In this document: positions 25,753 to 33,748 of the stretch, one piece after another
Layout: every line of letters begins with the position of its first letter
How positions within the stretch are numbered: the stretch's first letter is position 1
Assembly (NCBI RefSeq): GCF_025399795.1
Contig: NZ_JAODTZ010000058.1
Location: 1 to 51,118 of the forward strand
Direction of reading: 5' to 3'
Source: Streptomyces rhizosphaerihabitans
GTDB lineage: Bacteria > Actinomycetota > Actinomycetes > Streptomycetales > Streptomycetaceae
Length of the DNA stretch: 51,118 nt
Notes under the pieces: model-generated
Told to the model about the DNA's origin: nothing
The model's database searches: none
Seen by the model: the letters and a program-made list of their open reading frames with translations, nothing else
Program-made: the position numbers and the translations under genes

Positions 25753-26789
25753 AGCAGTACTCCTCCGACCAGGACACTGCACAGGACCGCCACGACGGTT
25801 GTGGCGGTGGAGAACCGGGCTGCGAAGGCACGTCCGAAGGTGCCCGCCTGCAGGGCGATCAGCTTGAGGTCGACCATCGGGCCGACCACCATGAACGTCA
25901 GCCGGGCCACGGGTGAGAACCCGGTCAGTGAGGCCGCCACGAACGCGTCGGCTTCCGAGCAGACCGCGAGAAGGATGGCCAGCCCGGCAAGGAAAACGAC
26001 GGACAGCCAGGGTGAACCGGTGAAGGCGTCGAGGACCGAACGCGGAACAGCTACGTTGAAGGTGGCCGCTGCCATTGCTCCGAGGACCAAGAAGCCTCCC
26101 GCGTGCAGGAAGTCGTGCTGAAAGCCGCGCCGGAACTCCCGCCAGCGGCTGTGCCCCGGCTGATGACCGGTGTGCCGCGCAGCAGGCCGGAGCCACTCCT
26201 CGCGGCCCAGCCAGAGCCACAGCCAGCCCATCACGGCAGCGGTGGCGAATGAAGCGAGCAGCCGGGCCAGGACCATCGCGGGATTGCCAGGGAAGGCGAT
26301 GGCCGTCGCGGTGAGCACGACGGGGTTGACGGCGGGCGCCGAGAGCAGGAACGCGAAAGCGGCTGCTGGGGTGACACCGCGGCCGATCAGGCTGTTGGCG
26401 ACCGGGACCGACGCGCATTCGCAGCCCGGCAGCACGACCCCGGCCAGTCCGGCGACCGGGACGGCGAGAGCAGGCCGCTTGGGCAGCACGCTGCTGAACA
26501 CCCGTGCGGGTACGAACGCGTTGATCGCCCCGGACAGGGCTGTTCCCAGAAGCAGGAAGGGCAGAGCCTGCACGGTGACGGCGAGGCACACGGTCCGCCA
26601 CGCCTGAACCACTGGGTCGTCCAGCCACCCGTGAACGACGAGGAGGACCAGGTTGAGGAGGACGACCGCGCAGTTCAGCACGAAAATCACGGGACGAAGC
26701 CGTGCGGTAAGCGGGGCAGCAGCCTGCGGGACCGGGGCGGCCGCGCCAGCCGCCTCCATCCCTGTCGCTGGTTCGTCGGTCTTCTGCAC
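25749..26789 (-). CDS. YcgR/YraQ-type permease
   Basis: I chose GTG 26789 (QKTDEPATGMEAAG), which has GGAG close upstream; an ATG at 26759 is an alternative. About 346 residues form eight or more TM helices. The signature CECASVPVANSLIGRGV and SAPAVNPVVL identifies the DUF318/ArsP-like permease superfamily, with the Cys-Glu-Cys lining the path. It overlaps the TIGR03943 gene, forming the usual pair. In Streptomyces such pairs sit in metal-homeostasis loci, and a role in zinc or cobalt movement is inferred from the neighbours. Confidence 0.88.
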   Translation of the reverse strand: MQKTDEPATGMEAAGAAAPVPQAAAPLTARLRPVIFVLNCAVVLLNLVLLVVHGWLDDPVVQAWRTVCLAVTVQALPFLLLGTALSGAINAFVPARVFSSVLPKRPALAVPVAGLAGVVLPGCECASVPVANSLIGRGVTPAAAFAFLLSAPAVNPVVLTATAIAFPGNPAMVLARLLASFATAAVMGWLWLWLGREEWLRPAARHTGHQPGHSRWREFRRGFQHDFLHAGGFLVLGAMAAATFNVAVPRSVLDAFTGSPWLSVVFLAGLAILLAVCSEADAFVAASLTGFSPVARLTFMVVGPMVDLKLIALQAGTFGRAFAARFSTATTVVAVLCSVLVGGVLL

Positions 26790-27155
26790 ACCAGCTCCGA
26801 GGATGAGAGGTCGTGGGACCTGCCGGGTATCAGGCACCTCGCGCTTCAGCACACGGCCCTGCAGCGAGATCCGTTCGACGGGACACCCTAGTGTCCGAAC
26901 TGCCCCCCTTCTCACCGTCCACTCCTGTCCCCCACTGCTCTGCAGGACAAGTCAGGGGCGAGCAGCGGAGGCAACGAGCTGTGCGGGCCCGGGGAAATGG
27001 GTGGATCCGCGGTTGGGCGAGGAGCTGAAGCCTGCGGCGGGCAGGGCTGGTCTGGATCCAGTCGCGCTCGCGGCCGACCTTCAGGTGCACTTGCGTCCTG
27101 TGCCCTCAACCGAACTCTCTCCATCGGGCTGGCGGGTCTTGTTCTCACCGTGGTC

Positions 27156-27296
27156 TTACCACGAGGACTTGGTCCCGCCGGACAGAAACCCCGCGTGCGC
27201 CTGTTCGCGCATCCACACCCGGAAGAGGCCGGACTTGCGCAGGTACCCGCGTGGACGGCCGTCAATGCTGTCGCGGTTGCGGACTCGCGTCGCGCC
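27156..27296 (-). pseudogene. rpsN: Ribosomal protein S14 fragment (C-terminal 46 residues)
   Basis: The frame reads VRNRDSIDGRPRGYLRKSG then LFRVWMREQAHAGFL and ends GGTKSSW at the stop. This is the conserved C-terminus of bacterial S14. Cysteine-free S14 paralogues are typical Zur-regulated genes, which fits the surrounding zinc island. The N-terminal half is replaced by unrelated sequence, and two conserved positions differ (Ser-Gly-Leu-Phe for Phe-Gly-Leu-Ser). Confidence 0.75.
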
Positions 27297-27382
27297 GGCA
27301 AGCGGTTCGGGCAACTCGTCGTCAGACCAGCGGACTTCGACCAGACGGCCTTCGACGCAACCGCTCACCCCGAGCCCGAGGA

Positions 27383-27509
27383 TCCATCCACATCTGGCGG
27401 GCACGGGACGGCGGCGAACTGACCACGTCCGGCTACCCGGAGAAGGTCTCCCGCCTCGCCTTCGACGACACCCGCTTCTGGCTGGCCGCCGACGGTGCGC
27501 CCGAGGGTT
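27383..27509 (+). pseudogene. WD40-like repeat protein fragment
   Basis: About 42 residues (IHIWRARDGGELTTSGYPEK then VSRLAFDDTRFWLAADG) resemble one blade of a WD40 protein that often accompanies CobW-type zinc genes in Streptomyces. Both flanks are unrelated, so only a scrap survives between an S14 fragment and another gene fragment on the opposite strand. Confidence 0.45.
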
Positions 27510-27690
27510 GCACGGCGGCATGCAGTCCGCGGCCGCTCCGGCAGTGCAGCACCCTCTCCAGGCAGTCGGTGGAGACCATGACCCCGCGAGAGCAGCCGCG
27601 GGCAGCGCGGCGCAGCCCGTCCATCACCTGCCCGGTCGCGGCGCCGCGACAGCCGTGAGAGCCGCCTGCAGCATCGCTCGTCTCCGCGTC
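27510..27690 (-). pseudogene. Fragment of a small conserved zinc-cluster protein
   Basis: The minus strand reads MDGLRRAARGCSRGVMVSTD then CLERVLHCRSGRGLHAAVQP. I recall this pattern in a short Streptomyces protein found beside zinc-regulon genes, whose function is not known. The C-terminus is lost at the junction with the WD40 scrap, and no good start is visible. Confidence 0.4.
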
Positions 27691-27813
27691 TCCTTCCCGA
27701 TGTTCAAAGAGATCCCATGTTTGCGCCACGCGCACCCCAACCCGTCTCCACGACCAGCAATTTGGGGCGTGTGTGATTTGACTCCGCCCTGGCGCACCAC
27801 CAGCCTATGCTCA

Positions 27814-27828
27814 TGACATCCATTTCCA
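27814..27828 (+). promoter_or_regulatory. Zur-box-like site upstream of the CooC-like gene
   Basis: TGACATCCATTTCCA agrees at about 12 of 15 positions with TGACAATCATTTTCA, the pattern I use for the actinobacterial Zur box. It lies 15 bases before the start codon and overlaps the expected promoter. Confidence 0.5.
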
Positions 27829-27842
27829 ATAGGAGTGGCTAG

Positions 27843-28802
27843 ATGCGTGTTGCGTTCGTGGGCAAGGGCGGCAGCGGCAAGACCACCCTCTCCGCCCTCT
27901 TCTCCCGCCGCCTGGCGCGCGCGGGCGCGCCGGTCGTCGCCATCGACGGCGACATCAACCAGCACCTGGCGTACGCACTCGGCCTCGACGAGGACGAGCT
28001 CTTCACCGCGCCGCCGCTCAGCGCGCGGACCGGTGAGATCAAGGACTACCTGCGGGGCGCCAACCCGCGGATCCCGTCCCGTGACGCCATGGTCAAGACG
28101 ACCCCGCCCGGTCGCGGCTCCCGCCTGCTGCGCCTGCTCGGCGACGATGAGGTCCATGCCCACCACGTCCAGGAGGTCGGCGACGTCCCGCTGATGGTCA
28201 CCGGGGCCTTCGACGAGAGCGATCTGGGTGTGGCCTGCTACCACTCCAAACTCGGCGCCGTCGAGCTCTACCTCAACCATCTCGTCGACGGCCCCGGCGA
28301 GTACGTCGTCGTCGACATGACCGCCGGCGCCGACGCCTTCGCCTCCGGTCTGTTCACCCGCTTCGACATGACGTTCCTGGTCGTGGAGCCGACCCGTAAG
28401 AGCGTCTCCGTGTACCGCCAGTACCGCGACCACGCGGCCGAGTTCGGCATCCCGGTCGGCGTCGTCGGCAACAAGGTCACCGGCGAGGACGACCTCGACT
28501 TCCTCCGCGGCCACGTCGGCAATGACCTCGTCGCCCACTGCGAACAGTCCTCGTACGTCCGCGCCCAGGAGCAGGGCCGCGGCCACAGCGAGCTGGAACC
28601 GCACAACGCCCGCACGCTGGACCGGCTGCGCGCCGCCGTGGATGCGCGCACCAAGGACTGGGCGGCCTTCCAGAAGCACGCCGTCGACTTCCACCTGCGC
28701 AACGCCGGCGCCTGGGCCGACGAGGCCACCGGCCAGGACCTCGCCGGCCAGGTAGACCCCGACTTCCGGCACGGCCCCGAAGCACTGACCGCACTGGTCT
28801 GA
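27843..28802 (+). CDS. CooC/MinD-like P-loop ATPase of the zinc island
   Basis: The product is 319 residues from ATG 27843, with AGGAG nearby. The deviant Walker A is GKGGSGKTT (residues 7-15), typical of the SIMIBI MinD/CooC/ArsA class. DGDINQHLAYALG and VVVDMTAGADAFASGLF provide the second ATPase motifs. CooC proteins insert nickel into enzymes. Here a Zur-like box precedes the gene, so I infer a role in zinc-limited metal allocation. It is followed after 44 bases by the SCO5389-like gene, probably in one transcript. Confidence 0.8.
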   Translation: MRVAFVGKGGSGKTTLSALFSRRLARAGAPVVAIDGDINQHLAYALGLDEDELFTAPPLSARTGEIKDYLRGANPRIPSRDAMVKTTPPGRGSRLLRLLGDDEVHAHHVQEVGDVPLMVTGAFDESDLGVACYHSKLGAVELYLNHLVDGPGEYVVVDMTAGADAFASGLFTRFDMTFLVVEPTRKSVSVYRQYRDHAAEFGIPVGVVGNKVTGEDDLDFLRGHVGNDLVAHCEQSSYVRAQEQGRGHSELEPHNARTLDRLRAAVDARTKDWAAFQKHAVDFHLRNAGAWADEATGQDLAGQVDPDFRHGPEALTALV

Positions 28803-28846
28803 TCACCACCCCCTCAAGATCCGACCACAGAACAGGACAGCCCTTC

Positions 28847-29239
28847 ATGTCGCTTGACGTATCCCCGCGGCTGCTCGCCCAAGCCGAGAACGGTGAGGTG
28901 CGGGAGCAGGACTTCGTCGAAACGGTCCGCACGTCCCTGCCGTACGCCTACGACCTCATCGCCCGCCTGGCTGCCGAACTACGCTCCGGCACCGCGGAGT
29001 TCGCCGACAACCAGACCCCGCCGCCCTCCGAGAAGGAGCGTGGGCAGCTGCTGCGGGCGCTGTCCAGCGAGGCGATCCGGGGCAGCCTGGAACGGCACTT
29101 CGGCGTCGCCCTGGCCTTCCAGAACTGCCACCGTGTCGCTGCCTTCTCCCCTGAGGCACGCGGCGGCGAGACGTACACCCGCTTCACCTCGCTGCGCGCC
29201 CAGATCCTCAACCAGTCACCGGAGTTCCGCGACTGCTGA
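28847..29239 (+). CDS. SCO5389-family protein
   Basis: The product is 130 residues from ATG 28847. FADNQTPPPSEKERGQLLRA, LERHFGVALAFQNCHRVAAF and LRAQILNQSPEFRDC match the SCO5389 family, a small conserved actinomycete protein of unknown function that is full length here. Its usual location is in the core chromosome. Its presence behind a Zur-controlled ATPase suggests an accessory paralogue for zinc starvation (inference). Confidence 0.8.
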   Translation: MSLDVSPRLLAQAENGEVREQDFVETVRTSLPYAYDLIARLAAELRSGTAEFADNQTPPPSEKERGQLLRALSSEAIRGSLERHFGVALAFQNCHRVAAFSPEARGGETYTRFTSLRAQILNQSPEFRDC

Positions 29240-29299
29240 GTGCGGGGCTCCCGCGTTGTCCGGCGGGCATGGCACCACGCCAACCCGCCGGGCAGCGCG

Positions 29300-29735
29300 G
29301 CGGTCTGCCGGCGTGGGCGCCTGGGGTGACCACACGCAGGACGGCAGTCCGCGTGCGATCCGCCCGCTCGTCTCCGCGCGAGAGCTGCACGAGGCCCTCG
29401 CCGCCGAGGGCACCACGGTGGGGCTGACCACCGTCTACCGGACCTTCCGGGCGCTGGAGCGGGGCGGGCGCGTCGACGTCGTACGCGACCGGACCGGCGA
29501 ACGGCCCTGTCGGGCACACCCGGTGGTGCCCACGGCCGCCGGCACCACCGGGTGTGCCACCGCTTCGGCCTCAGCCGGGTCGTGGAGGCGGAGGCCGTCG
29601 AGCACTGGGCGGACGGCACGGCAGCGGCCACCGGCTTCGCCGAGGTGGAACATGCCGTCGAGCTCACGGGCGTCTGTGACGGTTGCCCGTCACGCGATCG
29701 CGCCGCCCGTCCGCAGCGGGCTCGCGGCGCCGGTC
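29300..29735 (+). pseudogene. Broken Fur/Zur-family regulator gene
   Basis: One frame gives VSARELHEALAAEGTTVGLT then TVYRTFRALERGGRVDVVRD, the DNA-binding helices of Fur-family proteins. A second frame then gives RVVEAEAVEHWADGTAAATG and VEHAVELTGVCDGC, the dimerisation domain end with the CxxC zinc site. The stretch between, which should hold the His-rich regulatory site, is garbled, and the N-terminus is out of phase. It cannot make a working Zur, so the Zur boxes nearby must be read by a regulator encoded elsewhere. Confidence 0.7.
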
Positions 29736-29741
29736 AAGTGT

Positions 29742-29756
29742 TGGCAACGATTTTCA
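29742..29756 (+). promoter_or_regulatory. Zur-box-like site 1 upstream of the zinc ABC transporter
   Basis: TGGCAACGATTTTCA is close to the Zur-box pattern, with the right half ATTTTCA exact. It lies 133 bases before the start of the binding-protein gene. Confidence 0.6.
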
Positions 29757-29781
29757 TATCAGCTAGATCCGGCCATGGTGT

Positions 29782-29796
29782 TGACATTCGTTTTCA
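29782..29796 (+). promoter_or_regulatory. Zur-box-like site 2 upstream of the zinc ABC transporter
   Basis: TGACATTCGTTTTCA matches the Zur-box pattern in both half-sites (TGAC and TTTTCA). It sits 40 bases, centre to centre, after site 1, and between them they probably cover the promoter. Confidence 0.65.
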
Positions 29797-29888
29797 TCTA
29801 GCGTGGTGCGCGTAGCCGGTCCGGACCGGACTGAGGCGACTTGCCCACACTCGAAGACCTTCCTGTTCACACCCGCCGTGGAGGATCC

Positions 29889-30824
29889 ATGCGCACGCCC
29901 TCGTCCCGACCTCTCGCGCTGATAGCCGGGGCCTCCTTGGCCGTGCTGGCCGGCTGCGGCAGCTCGTCGGACTCTTCAAGCGACGGGAGCACCTCGCAGG
30001 GCGCGAAGTCCTCGTCCGCGATCCCGGTGGTCGCCTCGACGAACGTGTACGGCGACATCGCCAAGCAGGTAGGCGGCGACAAGGTCGACGTCACGTCGAT
30101 CATGAGCAACCCCGACCAGGACCCGCACTCCTACGAGGCCAACACCCAGAACCAGCTCACGCTGTCCAAGGCGAAGGTCGTCATCGAGAACGGCGGCGGC
30201 TACGACGACTTCGTCGACCGGATGCTCAAGAGCAGCAACTCCTCCGCCGAGGTGATCAACGCGGTCAAGGTCTCCGGCAAGAGCGCCCCGAAGGGCGGCG
30301 AGCTCAACGAGCACGTCTGGTACGACTTCCCCACCGTCGCCAAGATCGCCGACAGCATCGCCGCCGCCCTGCGCAAGGCCGACTCCGCGGACGCGGCCAC
30401 CTTCACCAGGAACGCGGACATCTTCAAGGCGAAGCTGACGCCGCTTCAGACGAAGGAAGCGGACATCAAGAAGAAGCACGGCGGCGAGGCCATCGGCATC
30501 ACCGAGCCCGTACCGCTGTACATGACCGAGGCGAGCGGCCTGGTCAACAAGACACCCAAGGAGTACAGCGCGGCGATCGAGGAGGGCGACGACGTCTCCC
30601 CGAAGATCCTGCAGGAGACCCTCGCGCTGTACAGCGGCAAGCAGGTCAAGGCGCTGGTCTACAACGCCCAGACGTCCGGACCCCAGACCCAGAAGGTCGA
30701 GGACGCGGCCAAGGCGGCCGGTACCCCCGTCGTCCCCGTCACCGAGACCCTGCCCAAGGGCAAGGACTACCTCGGCTGGATGACCGCCAACGTCGACGCG
30801 CTCGCCGGCGCGCTGGACAAGTGA
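29889..30824 (+). CDS. Zinc ABC transporter substrate-binding lipoprotein
   Basis: The product is 311 residues from ATG 29889, preceded by GGAGG. It is a lipoprotein: the signal peptide ends in LAGC, and a Ser-rich linker follows. The cluster A-1 fold has its metal ligands in DPHSYEANTQ and NEHVWYDF. The long His-rich loop of classical ZnuA is absent, as in AztC-like proteins. It captures Zn2+ outside the membrane for the two genes downstream. The double Zur box indicates induction by zinc shortage. Confidence 0.9.
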   Translation: MRTPSSRPLALIAGASLAVLAGCGSSSDSSSDGSTSQGAKSSSAIPVVASTNVYGDIAKQVGGDKVDVTSIMSNPDQDPHSYEANTQNQLTLSKAKVVIENGGGYDDFVDRMLKSSNSSAEVINAVKVSGKSAPKGGELNEHVWYDFPTVAKIADSIAAALRKADSADAATFTRNADIFKAKLTPLQTKEADIKKKHGGEAIGITEPVPLYMTEASGLVNKTPKEYSAAIEEGDDVSPKILQETLALYSGKQVKALVYNAQTSGPQTQKVEDAAKAAGTPVVPVTETLPKGKDYLGWMTANVDALAGALDK

Positions 30825-30899
30825 GGCGGCCGACCATGGCCCCCGTACCCCAGGGCACGTCAGGACAGGCCGACGGCCAGCGGTGCCGACGCCCCCGCG

Positions 30900-31733
30900 G
30901 TGATCAGCCTGCGCGGCGCAGCACTGTCCTACGGCCCGCGCGTGGTGTGGCGGGACCTCGAACTCGACGTACGAGCCCGGGAGTTCCTCGCGGTGCTCGG
31001 CCCGAACGGATCGGGCAAGACCAGCTTCGTCAAGGCCCTGCTGGGCCGGCAGCAGCTGTCCGCGGGCACGCTGACCGTCCTCGGACGGCCGCCCCGCGAA
31101 GCGAGCCGGCACATCGGCTACGTCCCCCAGCAAGCAGCGCTGTCCGCGCACGCCATGCTGCGCGCCCGCGACCTCGTGCGCTTCGGGATCGACGGGCACC
31201 GCTTCGGTCTGCGACTGCGCACGGCGGCGGTCCGCCGCCGCGTGGACGAGATCCTCGAGTCGGTAGGGGCCTCCGGCTACGCCGACGTGCCCATCAACCT
31301 GCTGTCCGGCGGGGAACGCCAGCGCGTACGCATCGGCCAGGCCCTGGCGACCGATCCGCGCATCCTGCTGTGTGACGAGCCGCTGCTCTCCCTCGACCTC
31401 AACCACCAGCGCGCCGTCACCGAGCTGGTGGACGCCCGCCGCCGCTCCCACCGCACGGCCGTGGTCTTCGTGACCCACGAGATCAACCCCGTACTCGGCC
31501 TGGTCGACCGGGTGCTGTACCTGGCCCCGGGCGGCTACCGGGTCGGCACACCGGAGGAGGTCCTGACCTCCGAGTCGCTGTCCCAGTTGTACGGCACCCA
31601 GGTCGACGTCGTCCGCGTCCACGGCCGCGTTGTGGTCGTCGGCGCACCCGACGAGCCGGCGGTCGAACCGCACCACCCCCACGAAACCCGCGACCCCCTT
31701 GAAGTCCACGAGATCGACGGAGCACGGCCATGA
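30900..31733 (+). CDS. Zinc ABC transporter ATP-binding protein
   Basis: The product is about 277 residues from GTG 30900. Walker A is GPNGSGKTS, the Q-loop region is YVPQQ, the signature is LSGGERQRVRIGQAL, and Walker B is ILLCDEP with the switch His in VTHEIN. An ATG at 30836, 12 bases after the binding-protein stop, is in another frame. The bases between read as coding in the present frame (TASGADAPAVISL), so a one-base indel may have displaced the original start. Its stop overlaps the permease start. Confidence 0.88.
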   Translation: MISLRGAALSYGPRVVWRDLELDVRAREFLAVLGPNGSGKTSFVKALLGRQQLSAGTLTVLGRPPREASRHIGYVPQQAALSAHAMLRARDLVRFGIDGHRFGLRLRTAAVRRRVDEILESVGASGYADVPINLLSGGERQRVRIGQALATDPRILLCDEPLLSLDLNHQRAVTELVDARRRSHRTAVVFVTHEINPVLGLVDRVLYLAPGGYRVGTPEEVLTSESLSQLYGTQVDVVRVHGRVVVVGAPDEPAVEPHHPHETRDPLEVHEIDGARP

Positions 31734-32611
31734 CGCTCGCCGACGGGATCTGGCACCAGATCTTCAGCTTCGACAACTACGGCGAACTGCTGGCACTGGT
31801 CCGCAACTCCCTCATCGCCGGGGCCGCACTGGGCCTGATCGGCGGCCTGGCAGGCGTCTTCGTCATCATGCGCGACCTGCCCTTCGCGGTGCACGGCATC
31901 AGCGAGCTGTCCTTCGCGGGCGCCTCGGCCGCGCTGCTGCTGGAGACGAACGTCGTGGTGGGCTCCATCGCCGGCTCGCTCCTCGCGGCCGGCACGATCG
32001 GCGTGCTCGGCGTGCGCGCCCGGGACCGCAACTCGGTGATCGGCATCCTCATGCCCTTCGGCCTCGGCCTCGGCGTGCTCTTCCTCGCCCTCTACAAGGG
32101 CCGTGCCGCCAACAAGTTCGGCCTGCTCACCGGCCAGATCGTCGCCGTCGACACCCCGCAGACAACCTGGCTGCTCGGCACTTCCGCGGTCGTACTCATC
32201 GCCCTGATGGCCATGTGGCGACCGCTCACCTTCGCCAGCTCCGACCCGGACGTCGCCGAGGCCCGCGGCGTGCCGGTGCGCGCCCTGTCGTTCGCGTTCA
32301 TGCTGACGCTCGGCCTCGCGGTGGCCCTCTCGATCCAGGTCGTCGGTGCCCTGCTGGTCCTCAGCCTCCTCGTCACTCCCGCCGCGGCCGCCGCCCGCGT
32401 CACCGCGTCTCCGGTGCTGCTTCCACTGCTCAGCGTGGTCTTCGCCGTCGCCTCCATCGAGGGCGGCATCCTGCTCGCCCTGGGCAGCAGCATCCCCATC
32501 AGCCCCTACGTCACCACGATCTCCTTCACCATCTACGCCGCCTGCCGACTGGCGGGCAGCTACCGCACCCGACGGTGGGGGGCCAGGAGGTCAACCCCGC
32601 AACCTGCCTGA
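31730..32611 (+). CDS. Zinc ABC transporter permease
   Basis: The product is 293 residues from ATG 31730, which overlaps the ATPase stop (ATGA). Eight or nine TM helices are visible. Typical segments are RNSLIAGAALGLIGGLAGVF, VMRDLPFAVHGISELSFAG with the family's first-loop motif, and VVGALLVLSLLVTPAAAAAR. It belongs to the ABC-3 (ZnuB/MntB) family and forms the channel for zinc import. Confidence 0.9.
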   Translation: MTLADGIWHQIFSFDNYGELLALVRNSLIAGAALGLIGGLAGVFVIMRDLPFAVHGISELSFAGASAALLLETNVVVGSIAGSLLAAGTIGVLGVRARDRNSVIGILMPFGLGLGVLFLALYKGRAANKFGLLTGQIVAVDTPQTTWLLGTSAVVLIALMAMWRPLTFASSDPDVAEARGVPVRALSFAFMLTLGLAVALSIQVVGALLVLSLLVTPAAAAARVTASPVLLPLLSVVFAVASIEGGILLALGSSIPISPYVTTISFTIYAACRLAGSYRTRRWGARRSTPQPA

Positions 32612-32634
32612 ACACCAGGGCAGCCAATTACAAA

Positions 32635-32649
32635 TGGGATTCATTTTCA
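32635..32649 (+). promoter_or_regulatory. Zur-box-like site upstream of rpmF
   Basis: TGGGATTCATTTTCA agrees with the Zur-box pattern at about 12 of 15 positions, with an exact right half. It lies 37 bases before the rpmF start codon. Confidence 0.6.
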
Positions 32650-32686
32650 TGCAGCCTTCTGGTGCTCACCTATCCAGGAGGACCCC

Positions 32687-32857
32687 ATGGCCGTTCCCAA
32701 GCGGAAGATGTCCCGCAGCAACACCCGCCACCGCCGCGCCCAGTGGAAGGCGGCCACGCCGACACTCGTGCCGATCACCGTCGACGGCGTCCCGTACCTG
32801 GTGCCGCAGCGGCTGGTGAAGGCGTACGAGCGCGGGCTGCTGCGCCCCGAGGACTGA
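32687..32857 (+). CDS. rpmF: Ribosomal protein L32, cysteine-free (zinc-independent) form
   Basis: The product is 56 residues from ATG 32687, with CAGGAGGACCCC upstream. It begins AVPKRKMSRSNTRHRRAQW, the conserved L32 start, and ends LVKAYERGLLRPED. The four cysteines that bind zinc in the ordinary L32 are absent. Such C-minus paralogues replace the zinc form when zinc is scarce and free zinc for the cell. The Zur-like box and the adjoining CobW gene agree with this. Confidence 0.92.
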   Translation: MAVPKRKMSRSNTRHRRAQWKAATPTLVPITVDGVPYLVPQRLVKAYERGLLRPED

Positions 32858-32866
32858 TGATCGTTG

Positions 32867-33748
32867 ATGGCTTCCGACCGACTGCCCGTCACCGTCCTGT
32901 CCGGATTCCTCGGCGCGGGCAAGACCACCCTCCTCAACCACCTCCTCGGCAACCGCGAAGGACTGCGCGTCGCGGTCATCGTCAACGACATGAGCGAGGT
33001 CAACATCGACGCCGCCCTGGTGCGCGGCGGCGAGGCAGCCTTGTCGCGTACCGAGGAACGCCTGGTTGAGATGACCAACGGCTGCATCTGCTGCACCCTG
33101 CGCGACGACCTGCTCGAAGAGGTCGACCGGCTGGCCCGCGAGGACCGCTTCGACTACCTGCTCATCGAGTCGTCCGGCATCTCCGAGCCCATGCCGGTGG
33201 CCGCGACTTTCGCCTTCACCCGCGACGACGGCGCCACCCTCGGCGAGATCGCCCGCCTGGACACCATGGTCACGGTCGTCGACGCCGCGGGCTTCCTGCC
33301 CGAGCTGGAAAGCGGCGACGAGCTCGTCGAGCGCGGCCTGGATCAGTACCAGGACGACGAACGTACCGTCAGCGACCTGCTGATGGACCAGATCGAGTTC
33401 GCCGACGTCATCGTCCTCAACAAGCTCGACCTCGTCGACAAGGAGCTGGCCGACCGACTGCGGGCGACCCTCACCCGCCTCAACCCGGCCGCGCGCGTCG
33501 TCCCAGCCGTCCACGGCCGCGTGAAACTCGACGACGTACTGGGCACCAGGCTGTTCGACCTGGAACGTGCCCAACAGGCCCCCGGCTGGGTGAGGGAACT
33601 TAACGGCGACCACGTCCCCGAGACGGAGGAGTACGGGATCTCCTCAGGTCGGGCACGCCACGGGCACGGTCGGGGCGGTTGGAGTCTGATTCGAAAATCC
33701 AACCTTCCTGCAGGTCACCCCGCTTCCGCTGATTGGAGGGACACTTGA
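32867..33748 (+). pseudogene. CobW-family metal-chaperone GTPase, C-terminus cut by IS110
   Basis: The start is ATG 32867, ten bases after rpmF. The GTPase domain is intact: Walker A GFLGAGKTTLL, the metal-binding NGCICC, LIESSGISEP, and NKLDL for guanine. After ETEEYGISS (about residue 258) the frame passes into unrelated bases and ends at 33748, whereas family members continue for 100 or more residues with a second domain. The stop lies inside the reverse strand of the IS110 transposase gene. GTP hydrolysis may survive, but the protein lacks its CobW C-terminal domain. Confidence 0.82.

Noticed and set aside
26997..27155. Plus-strand frame with LGEELKPAAGRAGLDPVAL before the rpsN fragment
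   Set aside because: The composition is plausible, but there is no start, no domain, and it lies in scrambled pseudogene sequence.
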